Of a stretch of DNA of 46,090 bases, positions 23,229 through 30,445 are shown in pieces. The stretch comes from a virus. Position 1 is the first letter of the stretch. The number at the start of each line of letters is the position of its first letter. Under the pieces are notes generated by a model. The model searched no databases, had not been told where the DNA came from, and saw only the letters and a program-made list of their open reading frames with translations. The stretch lies in IMG/VR virus record IMGVR_UViG_3300008450_000069, positions 1 to 46,090 of that record; one strand, 5' to 3'. The position numbers and the translations under genes are program-made.

Positions 23229-24267
23229 ATACCCAATCACAGCAAACTACATGAGTCACTGGACTATCCGGCAAGCTACACGTGAGCTGCTGCAGAACGC
23301 CATTGACTCCGGCGAATACCTTATCCAAGACGGCACTTGCGGTGAATACTGCATAACTAACCGCCTGTACAAGCCTGTCACGCTGGACGAACTAACGCTA
23401 CTGGGCGAGACAGATAAGCACGACAACTCAAGCATCGGTCGTTTTGGCGAAGGCTTCAAATTAGCTATGCTTGTATACGCCCGCTGCGAAAGCCAGTTAG
23501 ACGTTGTTGTGCGCATTGGCGATTGCTATATTATGCCTCGTATAATCAACAACCGGTTTTGCTTAGAAATTGAAAAAGCTGAAGCACTGCCGGATGCCGC
23601 GTACTTCTCAGTGTCTCTGCGGTACTTAGGTGTTGAAGAAGATATTAACGCGCTGTTGTTACGCCGGCACAAGCTAACTGAAGTGTTTGACAATGGCTCA
23701 GGCTGCGCGGCGTACACACCAGGCGGCAAGCTGTTTGTAGGTGGTATGTTCGTGTGCGATACTCAACTAGAGTACAGCTACAACTTTCATCCGTCAAAGC
23801 TAAAGCTTGACCGCGACCGTAATAGCGCGCCTGAGTTCGAATTGACTTGGGAAACTACAAAGCTGTGGGCCCAATATGGTGAGCCAAGCAAAGTAGCAGA
23901 ATTGGCGCACAGGCAATGCAAAGATGTGCAATACATGAACTCGCATGCTAACGTAGCTGTGCGCGCTGCTATAGCTGCACACTTTGCTGAACATTACGGC
24001 TCTAAAACTATGCTTGCTCAAACACCTCAAGAGCTACAAGTGCTGCAGCTGCTATACCCAAAAGAAACTGTTGTGTACACTGGCGGTGGCTGCTACGCTA
24101 GCATCATCGGTACTACTGTTAGCCATAAAGGCGTAGTTCGTAAAGGAGCACCAAGCGTAGACTTTGCGACGGCCATGCGACAGTTCTACGAGCGCAACAA
24201 AAAGCACATGCGAGCTAAGCCGCGTAAAGAATTTGAACTGCTACTTATAGCTAGCGTCAAAACCTAG
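23218..24267 (+). CDS. GHKL-fold ATP-binding protein, 349 aa
   Basis: Contains an N box (ATRELLQNAIDSG, about residues 20-32, with E23, N27, D30) and a glycine-rich lid (SSIGRFGEGFKLA, about 71-83) of the Hsp90/MutL/histidine-kinase ATPase fold. The usual DxGxG (G1) motif between them is not obvious. No kinase, topoisomerase or MutL C-terminal domain is recognisable; the C-terminal part is novel to me. Its start at 23218 lies within the end of denV (GAGGAG upstream; 11-bp overlap), so the two are co-translated. ATPase and DNA-repair or DNA-remodelling roles are plausible. Confidence 0.75.
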   Translation: MLIEYPITANYMSHWTIRQATRELLQNAIDSGEYLIQDGTCGEYCITNRLYKPVTLDELTLLGETDKHDNSSIGRFGEGFKLAMLVYARCESQLDVVVRIGDCYIMPRIINNRFCLEIEKAEALPDAAYFSVSLRYLGVEEDINALLLRRHKLTEVFDNGSGCAAYTPGGKLFVGGMFVCDTQLEYSYNFHPSKLKLDRDRNSAPEFELTWETTKLWAQYGEPSKVAELAHRQCKDVQYMNSHANVAVRAAIAAHFAEHYGSKTMLAQTPQELQVLQLLYPKETVVYTGGGCYASIIGTTVSHKGVVRKGAPSVDFATAMRQFYERNKKHMRAKPRKEFELLLIASVKT

Positions 24268-24305
24268 CACGCTATATTTACAAAGCGTGTTTAATTTAGT
24301 ATTAT
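24268..24305 (+). promoter_or_regulatory. promoter of the ssDNA-binding gene with overlapping inverted repeat
   Basis: TTTACA (24277-24282), 17-bp spacer, TATTAT (24300-24305). CACGCT (24268-24273) and AGCGTG (24284-24289) form an inverted repeat around the -35. The same repeat followed by TTTAATTTA could also act as a weak terminator for the upstream gene. The promoter would give extra expression of the SSB. Confidence 0.65.
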
Positions 24306-24349
24306 TAACATGCTCAATCGAGCTTTCATCAACATACAGGACTACAAAC

Positions 24350-25015
24350 ATGTCTAAAACAATGACTATCGAATCGCCAAAAGGCACACTGGAATGGGTA
24401 TTAATCTCTGGCGAAGGTAAAGAAAACCTGAGCGGCAAGTTCCAGTACAAAGCGGACTTGATTTTAGAAGGCGAAGCTGCAGAAGCTTTAAAAACTTCTA
24501 TCGACGAGTACTTCCAGGAAAACAAACCTAAGGGCTTTAGCAAAGCGCCTAAGTCTACTGGCTACTATCCGCACAAAGCACCACAGCTTGACGCTAACGG
24601 TAATCCGGTACTGGACGAAGCCGGTAAGAAAGTATTGGTTGAGACTGGTAAAACAGTGTTCTCATTCAAGACTGACACCACCTGGCCTAAAGACGGCTCG
24701 CAGAAAATTATCAAGGTGTTCAACTCCAAAGGCAATCCTGTTGTATTGGGCGAAACTAAAATCGGCAACGGTTCTATCGGTCGCGTCCTTGGCGCAGCTG
24801 GTATGTACGAAGTTAAAGCTCCTGGCAAGTCTGCGGCAATCATCGACGCCGGTGTAACGCTGTACCTCAACGCTATCAAGCTGTTAAAGCTGGAAGAATA
24901 CGTTGGTGGTGCGCAGTTCAGTCACAATGATGAAGACGCTGAGTACGATGCAGTTGGCGAAGAATTCGTCGGTAACGAAGAAACGCCGGCAGAACCAGCT
25001 CGTTCACGCCTGTAA
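24350..25015 (+). CDS. single-stranded DNA-binding protein, T7 gp2.5 type, 221 aa
   Basis: OB-fold-type ssDNA-binding protein that protects unwound strands. The start at 24350 (MSKTMTIESPKGTLEW) follows AGGACTACAAAC. FQYKADLILEGEAAE, YFQENKPKGFSK and GGSIGRVLGAAGMYEV-like strands recall the T7 gp2.5/DUF2815 family. It ends in a long acidic tail (about residues 190-215) that usually recruits polymerase and helicase; the last residues are basic (ARSRL), not the terminal Phe seen in T7. Flanked by its own promoter and terminator. Confidence 0.8.
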   Translation: MSKTMTIESPKGTLEWVLISGEGKENLSGKFQYKADLILEGEAAEALKTSIDEYFQENKPKGFSKAPKSTGYYPHKAPQLDANGNPVLDEAGKKVLVETGKTVFSFKTDTTWPKDGSQKIIKVFNSKGNPVVLGETKIGNGSIGRVLGAAGMYEVKAPGKSAAIIDAGVTLYLNAIKLLKLEEYVGGAQFSHNDEDAEYDAVGEEFVGNEETPAEPARSRL

Positions 25016-25023
25016 TACTCTTT

Positions 25024-25045
25024 AGCCCAGTTCGCTGGGCTTTTT
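25024..25045 (+). terminator. rho-independent terminator after the SSB gene
   Basis: AGCCCAG and CTGGGCT pair perfectly around a TTCG loop (a stable tetraloop), followed by TTTT. A textbook intrinsic terminator; DNA polymerase downstream must rely on readthrough. Confidence 0.92.
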
Positions 25046-25066
25046 CACGCCTACTGGAGCAACATT

Positions 25067-25270
25067 ATGAATTCAAATACCGCACGCCAAATTATTAAGC
25101 AGAATACGTTCTTAGACCGCTATTCGCATAAAAGCAAACTTGGCGACAAGTCTACCAGCATTGATATATTATCTTTAGACTTTGCTGCGCTCGAGCAACG
25201 CGTACTCGCAACAATGTCTAGCGACGAAACTGTAAAACTTACAGCAAATGCTGACCTGTACGCGGAGTAG
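25067..25270 (+). CDS. 67-aa ORF resembling motif A of family A DNA polymerase
   Basis: CTGGAGCAACATT gives a good start site. Residues about 32-52 read SIDILSLDFAALEQRVLATM, closely like the catalytic motif A (D-x-x-x-x-E-x-R) of pol I-type enzymes; the real polymerase here has YADYAQLELRTICAITD. No other polymerase motif is present. It may be the relic of a displaced polymerase gene, or a small protein that kept this fold piece. It lies between the SSB terminator and the polymerase start (8-bp gap). Confidence 0.6.
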   Translation: MNSNTARQIIKQNTFLDRYSHKSKLGDKSTSIDILSLDFAALEQRVLATMSSDETVKLTANADLYAE

Positions 25271-25277
25271 CCACATC

Positions 25278-27035
25278 ATGAAACGAATATGCGTCCCGTT
25301 TGCCACGATGCTGGCGAACATACTACCTAACACAGAATACTTTGCTGATACTGAAACTATTGGCTTCTATGGCAAAATCCGTCTTCTACAGCTGTATCAT
25401 CGCGACTGGGATGCTGTGCAATACTGCGAGCGCCCTAGCGGCCTTGACTTTATTACTTTAGTTACTGCTATTGAGCGCGCCGGTAGCACGCTAGTTATGC
25501 AGAATGCTCACTACGACTTAACGACTGCGCAGCAGCAAGGCAGCACTTCCTGGGTGCCTAACGTCGAGTTTATCCAAGACACGTTGCTTTTAGGCCGCTT
25601 AGCATTGCCTAGACTGGAGAGCCACTCGTTAGATTCTCTGATGGACAAAGTGCTGGGCTTTGACCCGTACAAGAAGTTAGGTCTGGATAAGAAAACACTT
25701 CAGAAAAGTAACTGGGCAGGCGAGCTAACCGAAGACCAATTAAACTACGCTTGCGTTGACGTGTACTACCTACCGGCCGTGTACGACGCAGTAAAGCACC
25801 TGCGCGATTCTGAGAGCTACAAGTTAGACATGCTGACTATGCGCTATTGCCTGGACTTCCAATGGAACGGCATGCCTGTCGCTCAAGCACGGCTTGATGC
25901 GCTGTACCATAAAACTGCGCGCATTGTAGCAGATAACCCTCTTCCTATCAATGTCAACAGCTGGCAACAAGTGCGACCTTACATTGGCCAGGATGAGTCG
26001 GACGATTTAGCTTTAGCTAAGTTTGCGCACAACGGCTGCACCAAGTCAGCCACTATCAGAAAAGTCCGGAAAGCTAAAAAGCTTCTTAGCTTCTTAGACA
26101 AATTTGATACGGCCGCAGGAGTCATTCTAGGCAAGTTTAAACCGGCTGCAAAATCAGGTCGATTAACGTCAGACGACCAGAATCTTCAGCAATTGCCGCG
26201 AGCGTCTAAAGAAGCATTCGGTGTTGACGAAGACGAAGTATTAATCTACGCCGACTACGCGCAGCTAGAGCTTCGTACAATTTGCGCTATCACCGACTGT
26301 CAAGCTATGGCAGCGCTATTCCGTGCGGGTGTTGACTTGCACACGTACACTTCTGATATGCTATTTGGCACCGAAGAAGAGCTAGCTTTGCAGTACGCAG
26401 ACCAAGAAGAACTGCGCAAAATCCGTAAGCGTAACCGCCAGGTGACAAAGACCGCAAACTTTAGCTTTTTGTACGCTGGCGGCATTGGCATGTTTATTGA
26501 CATTCTGGTAAAAACTACAGACATCTGGTTAGACGAAACTACTGCCGGTGTGACTAAGCGTCGCTGGGCTAATCTGTGGACTGAGATTACTGCCTGGCAG
26601 CAAAAAGGTATTTCTAAGCAGCAGCGCAAACAGACCGGTAAAACGCCACTAGGCCGCGAGTACATGGCCGAACGTGTTACTGACTATTTAAATATTGAGA
26701 ACCAGGGCGCAGGCTCTGAAGTAGCTAAGTTAGCTCTGCATTACTTGTACAAAGCTGGCTTCAAAGAAAAGCATCCTGATTACAAGCTGTGCAACTTCAT
26801 CCATGACAGTTTTATTATCCGTGGTCCTAACCGCGACGAGTACAAGCAAGTTGCAGAGCTTTTAGCTACCTGTATGCAGCGTGCTTGGTTTGCTATGGCT
26901 GAGCTAATGAAAATCAAAGACCTGCCGATGCCTGTGCAAGTAGCTGTAGGTCATAACTGGGGCGACATCGAGAATGACGAAATTGAGAACCTCTACAACT
27001 ACGAACTCGAAGGCACTGCAACCTTCGGATTATGA
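25278..27035 (+). CDS. family A DNA polymerase with 3'-5' exonuclease, 585 aa
   Basis: The start at 25278 lies 8 bases after the preceding ORF. The DnaQ-like exonuclease has YFADTETIGF (ExoI Asp/Glu, about residue 23), QNAHYDLT (ExoII, about 78) and YACVDVYYL (ExoIII, about 157). The polymerase domain has motif A IYADYAQLELR (about 324-334), motif B RQVTKTANFSFLYAGG (about 386-401) and motif C FIHDSF (about 512-517). It lacks the 5'-nuclease domain and is short (T7 gp5 is 704 aa), resembling compact podovirus polymerases. No thioredoxin-binding loop is evident. Confidence 0.93.
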   Translation: MKRICVPFATMLANILPNTEYFADTETIGFYGKIRLLQLYHRDWDAVQYCERPSGLDFITLVTAIERAGSTLVMQNAHYDLTTAQQQGSTSWVPNVEFIQDTLLLGRLALPRLESHSLDSLMDKVLGFDPYKKLGLDKKTLQKSNWAGELTEDQLNYACVDVYYLPAVYDAVKHLRDSESYKLDMLTMRYCLDFQWNGMPVAQARLDALYHKTARIVADNPLPINVNSWQQVRPYIGQDESDDLALAKFAHNGCTKSATIRKVRKAKKLLSFLDKFDTAAGVILGKFKPAAKSGRLTSDDQNLQQLPRASKEAFGVDEDEVLIYADYAQLELRTICAITDCQAMAALFRAGVDLHTYTSDMLFGTEEELALQYADQEELRKIRKRNRQVTKTANFSFLYAGGIGMFIDILVKTTDIWLDETTAGVTKRRWANLWTEITAWQQKGISKQQRKQTGKTPLGREYMAERVTDYLNIENQGAGSEVAKLALHYLYKAGFKEKHPDYKLCNFIHDSFIIRGPNRDEYKQVAELLATCMQRAWFAMAELMKIKDLPMPVQVAVGHNWGDIENDEIENLYNYELEGTATFGL

Positions 27036-27042
27036 GACAGAA

Positions 27043-27246
27043 GTGGGCTTGTTAATAACTATTGGTATTGCTGCCTACATTGGTAACGTCGATATAGCTA
27101 TAGCTAATTGCTACAAAGCTGCTGCTGACAACTACGTGCGCAGAGGCATAGCTACGCTGGCGGCACTACCTAAAGCTGACCGACCTATCGCTGTTAAGCG
27201 AATGGTTGCTGGTTTTGCAGCACAAAATGTATTATCTACTGCTTAG
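27043..27246 (+). CDS. small helical protein, 67 aa (start uncertain)
   Basis: A GTG at 27043 just after the polymerase stop is preferred; an ATG at 26974 would add 23 low-complexity residues from the polymerase frame and lacks a ribosome site. It has a hydrophobic first helix (VGLLITIGIAAYIGNVDIA) then RRGIATLAALPKADRPIAVK. It may be membrane-associated or a compact helical bundle. Function unknown. Confidence 0.5.
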   Translation: MGLLITIGIAAYIGNVDIAIANCYKAAADNYVRRGIATLAALPKADRPIAVKRMVAGFAAQNVLSTA

Positions 27247-27255
27247 ATATTGCGA

Positions 27256-27261
27256 TATAAT
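27256..27261 (+). promoter_or_regulatory. -10 element of a candidate nucleotide-cassette promoter
   Basis: A perfect TATAAT precedes the thymidylate-synthase-family gene by 26 bases, in the string TTGCGATATAATAAA; a TTGCGATAATAT string occurs at 29349. The -35 region is not consensus. It could drive the three-gene nucleotide cassette. Confidence 0.5.
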
Positions 27262-27286
27262 AAATTTTTAAACCTGGAGAATAAAC

Positions 27287-28078
27287 ATGTCTTTCGAATC
27301 CCAATATGCCGCGCTAGTCAGTCATGTTTTACGCTGCGCTGAGCGCCGTAAAACACGTAATGGCTATACGCTGTCTATGTTTAACCACACGCTGTCGTTC
27401 GACTTAGAGAATGAGTTTCCAATGATTCTCGGCCGTAAGATGTACCCTAAGGGTATTTTTGGCGAGCTTGCGGCTATGCTGCGCCAGCCTAAGCATATTA
27501 ACGACTTCAAAGCTTGGGGCTGTAACTACTGGGAAAAGTGGGCTGACGCTGACGGCAGTATTCGCGTCGACTATGGTAATGCCTGGTTTGACTTCAATGG
27601 CGTAAATCAGATTGCACAGCTCAAAGAAGCACTGATTGACTCGCCTGAAAGCCGTCGCATGGTTATTAGCGGCTGGCGACCAGGTGCAGACCTTAGCTTG
27701 CCGTGCTGTCACTACGCTTACCAGTTCTATGTCCGCGACGGTAAGTACCTGGATATGCAGTGGATTCAGCGTAGCGCTGATGTGATGATTGGCATTCCAT
27801 CTGACGCAGTGTTTGCAGCTGCGTGGATGATTGCAATTTGCCAAGAGTTCACCTGGTTAACTCCTGGTCGTTGTATGATGGTGTTCGGTGATACTCATAT
27901 CTATGAAGAACATATTCCAGGCGCTGTTCAGTATATCCGCCAAGCACAGCGTGTTGATACTGCTACCTGGAATACTGCTACAAATATCAAAGGCAGCGAC
28001 TTTTGTACTTTCACTCCAGACTGGGTTTATGTTTACGGTCAGTCTGGCCCAGCCATTAAATTTGAACTGAAGGATTAA
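27287..28078 (+). CDS. thymidylate-synthase-family dCMP (hydroxy)methylase candidate, 263 aa
   Basis: ThyA fold: catalytic LPCCHYAYQFYV (nucleophile Cys141 by alignment to E. coli Cys146), phosphate-binding QRSAD (Arg162, Ser163, Asp165) and GDTHIY (His204, Tyr206). The key position Asn177 of E. coli TS, in GLPFN, reads GIPSD here (Asp173). Asn selects dUMP; Asp at this site is known from dCMP hydroxymethylase of T4 (Asp179) and from engineered TS variants that use dCMP. I therefore infer a dCMP methylase or hydroxymethylase, not ordinary TS. Length is TS-like. First gene of a cassette with NTP pyrophosphatase and deaminase genes. Confidence 0.8.
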   Translation: MSFESQYAALVSHVLRCAERRKTRNGYTLSMFNHTLSFDLENEFPMILGRKMYPKGIFGELAAMLRQPKHINDFKAWGCNYWEKWADADGSIRVDYGNAWFDFNGVNQIAQLKEALIDSPESRRMVISGWRPGADLSLPCCHYAYQFYVRDGKYLDMQWIQRSADVMIGIPSDAVFAAAWMIAICQEFTWLTPGRCMMVFGDTHIYEEHIPGAVQYIRQAQRVDTATWNTATNIKGSDFCTFTPDWVYVYGQSGPAIKFELKD

Positions 28079-28081
28079 ACT

Positions 28082-28660
28082 ATGCTTTTTCAAAGAGTTG
28101 CCAACTGGAATGCTCGCCGTTACGAGCAAGAACTCTGCGTGCCATTGCAGCTAGGCCTACAACGCGAAGAGTTTGACGAAACTGTTAATGCTGCAAATGA
28201 AGTAGAGCGCTTAGATGGTCATATTGACCAGATTTTTGTAGCTCTTGGCGGTATCTGGAAAGCAGGTGCAGACAACCGCGATGCCTGTACTGCTTTAGAA
28301 GCTGCAGACAATTACTGGCAATTAATGTGCGTGGACGATAACTATGACATGGTTATGGACAGGCTTAAAAGTCATTTGGACATGCTGGCTTACACGTTAA
28401 TTCAGCCGGCCACTACGCCAACTTTAGTAATGATTTTTGCCGGTATTGCTGCGCTTAACTATGTTGCTTTGCGCGTATACGGTTACGAAGATACGGAGCC
28501 CTTCCAAGCCGCTGAAATTGTATGCGACAGCAATGATTCTAAAACGGTTCAGAAAACCGCCACAGACGTTAAAGCTAACATAGACAAAGGCGCGCTGTTC
28601 ATTGCACCTGAGCCGCGCTTGCAAATTATCGTCGACGCAATGCTAGCTCGGAGGCAGTAA
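28082..28660 (+). CDS. all-alpha NTP pyrophosphatase (MazG-like), 192 aa
   Basis: Hydrolyses nucleoside triphosphates to monophosphates. The metal-binding pattern REEFDE (E29, E30, E33) followed by LDGHIDQIF (D45, D49) is the EExxE...ExxD signature of the MazG/HisE superfamily. The C-terminal string EIVCDSNDSKT then NIDKGALFIAPEPRLQIIVD is usual for phage members. In this context it is a candidate dCTPase (T4 gp56-like in role), making dCMP for the neighbouring enzyme and depleting dCTP. Substrate is inferred from context. It lies 3 bp after that gene and abuts the next. Confidence 0.75.
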   Translation: MLFQRVANWNARRYEQELCVPLQLGLQREEFDETVNAANEVERLDGHIDQIFVALGGIWKAGADNRDACTALEAADNYWQLMCVDDNYDMVMDRLKSHLDMLAYTLIQPATTPTLVMIFAGIAALNYVALRVYGYEDTEPFQAAEIVCDSNDSKTVQKTATDVKANIDKGALFIAPEPRLQIIVDAMLARRQ

Positions 28661-29337
28661 TGACTAAAGATGAAGTATTTGCTCTGGCTTTAGAAGCCGC
28701 AACTAAAAGCACAGCCAGAAAGCGTAAAGTTGGTGCTGTACTTGCTGTATTTGAACACGAGAACTTCCGAGTGCTGAGTGTTGGCAATAACTACAATTTT
28801 GAGAACCCAAATGGGTCGTGCGAAGACAACGAAGGCAATACACTGTCAACAGTGCTGCACGCTGAAATAAACGCCATAAACTCGCTGCCTACGGACGTTG
28901 GCTTATTCAGTAATCTGCATCTTTTTGTAACGCATGAGCCTTGTGCTAACTGCGTCGCAGAATTTGCAGATTTGATGGCTACTGGAGTAGACGTCAAGTC
29001 GCGCATCCACGTTGTTAGCTCTGGCATGAAGTTTGACGACGGCAAAATGCGCTATGACTTAATTCCAGCTATTGCTACCGAAGGCCTGGCTGCCGTACTA
29101 ACCTACGGAGCTAAAAAGTACAAGCCGAACAATTGGCGTTCTGTAGACCCGCAGCGCTATGTCGGTGCTTTTGAGCGTCATTGGCAGGCTTATATTTGTG
29201 GCGAGCTAATTGACAGTGAATCTGGCTTGCCACATTTAGCTCACTGTATGACCAATTTAGCTTTCTTACTTGAGCTTGGCCATGCGCCTGCGTGTCAGCA
29301 GACTATCGCTGACTACCTCAAAAACTCTGTAAAATAA
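28660..29337 (+). CDS. cytidine/dCMP deaminase-like and DUF5664 pyrophosphohydrolase fusion, 225 aa
   Basis: N-terminal deaminase domain (residues 1-118): zinc ligands in LHAEINAINS (H67, with E69 as proton shuttle) and HEPCANC (C95, C98). C-terminal domain (about 122-212): KFDDGKMRYDLIPAIA, YGAKKYKPNNW, RHWQAYICGELID and SGLPHLAHCMTNL, the DUF5664 dATP/dGTP diphosphohydrolase N-domain signature (MazZ type). The two activities act on deoxynucleotides and are fused here. The deaminase part is short for a phage dCMP deaminase, so whether it is active, and on which base, is uncertain. Confidence 0.8.
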   Translation: MTKDEVFALALEAATKSTARKRKVGAVLAVFEHENFRVLSVGNNYNFENPNGSCEDNEGNTLSTVLHAEINAINSLPTDVGLFSNLHLFVTHEPCANCVAEFADLMATGVDVKSRIHVVSSGMKFDDGKMRYDLIPAIATEGLAAVLTYGAKKYKPNNWRSVDPQRYVGAFERHWQAYICGELIDSESGLPHLAHCMTNLAFLLELGHAPACQQTIADYLKNSVK

Positions 29338-29340
29338 GAC

Positions 29341-29371
29341 TAGGCCCTTGCGATAATATCAACAGGGCCTA
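29341..29371. promoter_or_regulatory. 8-bp inverted repeat enclosing a -10-like sequence
   Basis: TAGGCCCT (29341-29348) and AGGGCCTA (29364-29371) are perfect complements; the loop contains TTGCGATAATATC, like the promoter string near 27250. No T run follows, so a terminator is less likely. Operator-promoter for the recombination genes is the preferred reading; -35 is poor. Confidence 0.5.
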
Positions 29372-29408
29372 AATAACAAAACCTGGCTTCAATCTGGAGA
29401 CATAACAA

Positions 29409-30221
29409 ATGTCCATACAAATTAACGTTCAAGAAATTATCATTCGGCCATCGTCAATCGACACTTTCTACAACTGCAGCTACCAGTGGGCTAAAACCTT
29501 TCTGGAAGGCGTGCCTAGTATTCCAGGTAACCGCGCTGCTATGGGCACGGCCATCCATAAAGCCGCCCAGGTAACCTGGGAAAGCTCTATTAAGGCGCAA
29601 AAGAAAGACTTAAACGCGACTCAAGCTAAAGATGCAGCAGTCGCAGAATATGAAGAAGAACTTAAGAAAGGAGTGCAGTTTGATGACGGCGAAACAAAAG
29701 ATAGCTCGATTAAAGAAATTCTTCTCGGAACTGAAGCCTATCTTAGCGACATTGCTGTATATGTTCCTATTCCTGTGGCTGTTGAGCAGCGCTTCACAAT
29801 TGATATTGACCACTCACTCGTTAAGGCTATCAGCGGGACAGTAGACTATATCACTAAAGACACTATCAGCGATATTAAGACCGGTAAACGCAAAGCTACC
29901 ACATCAAACTACACAACTCAGCAGTCTGTGTACAAAATGCTGGCTATGGCTAACGGCGTTGATGTGAAGCACAACACAATTCAAAACGTGGTGCTCAAAG
30001 CGTCGCCAGAAGGTTCAGTACTTCCTATGGAAACTGACGTAGAGCAAGGCAAAGCTTTAGTTAATACGCTGCTGGACACTTTGGATGTAGCAATGCAGGA
30101 CAAGATTCCACTTGAAGTGCTGTTCCGAGGTAATCCACGCTACATGCTGTGCAGTAACAAGTATTGCAACCTGTATAGCGTGTGTCCTTACGTTAACGGC
30201 GAGTTGCGAGCTGCGCTATGA
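29409..30221 (+). CDS. RecB/Cas4-like PD-(D/E)XK nuclease with iron-sulphur cysteines, 270 aa
   Basis: Exonuclease of the RecB family. Motifs: GTAIHKAA (His, about residue 50), GTVDYI (D, about 139), ISDIKTGK (D-x-K, about 155-162), QQSVYKMLA (Q/Y, about 173). Cys in FYNCSYQW near the N-terminus and three near the C-terminus (CSNKYCNLYSVCPY, about 247-260) match the Fe-S cluster layout of Cas4/AddB nucleases. Likely used in phage recombination or host DNA degradation. It heads a block of nuclease, helicase and ligase genes. Confidence 0.82.
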   Translation: MSIQINVQEIIIRPSSIDTFYNCSYQWAKTFLEGVPSIPGNRAAMGTAIHKAAQVTWESSIKAQKKDLNATQAKDAAVAEYEEELKKGVQFDDGETKDSSIKEILLGTEAYLSDIAVYVPIPVAVEQRFTIDIDHSLVKAISGTVDYITKDTISDIKTGKRKATTSNYTTQQSVYKMLAMANGVDVKHNTIQNVVLKASPEGSVLPMETDVEQGKALVNTLLDTLDVAMQDKIPLEVLFRGNPRYMLCSNKYCNLYSVCPYVNGELRAAL

Positions 30222-30445
30222 CACGACGTATGACAACAGCTTCTGCTGTTGCCACAGTACTTGCTGAGCGCGCACCGCTTAGCAAGTACCGCTTAGGCCT
30301 TATGATGGCCAGCTCGGCAACAAGCGTAAATCAGTGGCTTAACGGAACTAAAATGGGTCCCGATAATGCTAAGCTATTCAAAGAGCAGTTTGATATTGAG
30401 GTAACAGATGCAGCCAAGACCGCACCAACTAAGTCTAGCAGCTAG
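30218..30445 (+). CDS. Cro/CI-like helix-turn-helix protein, 75 aa
   Basis: ATGA-coupled start at 30218. The segment LSKYRLGLMMASSATSVNQW with LNGTKMGPDNAKL looks like a lambda-type HTH (recognition helix after SATS). The C-terminus is Ala/Thr/Ser-rich and overlaps the next gene by 38 bp. It may regulate the early promoters, but its position in the middle of a replication operon also permits a role as a helicase accessory. DNA binding is moderately supported. Confidence 0.6.
   Translation: MTRRMTTASAVATVLAERAPLSKYRLGLMMASSATSVNQWLNGTKMGPDNAKLFKEQFDIEVTDAAKTAPTKSSS

Noticed and set aside
24268-24289. Terminator after the GHKL ATPase gene
   Set aside because: The stem is only 6 bp and it overlaps a well-spaced promoter; I list it as an operator-like repeat, with weak termination possible.
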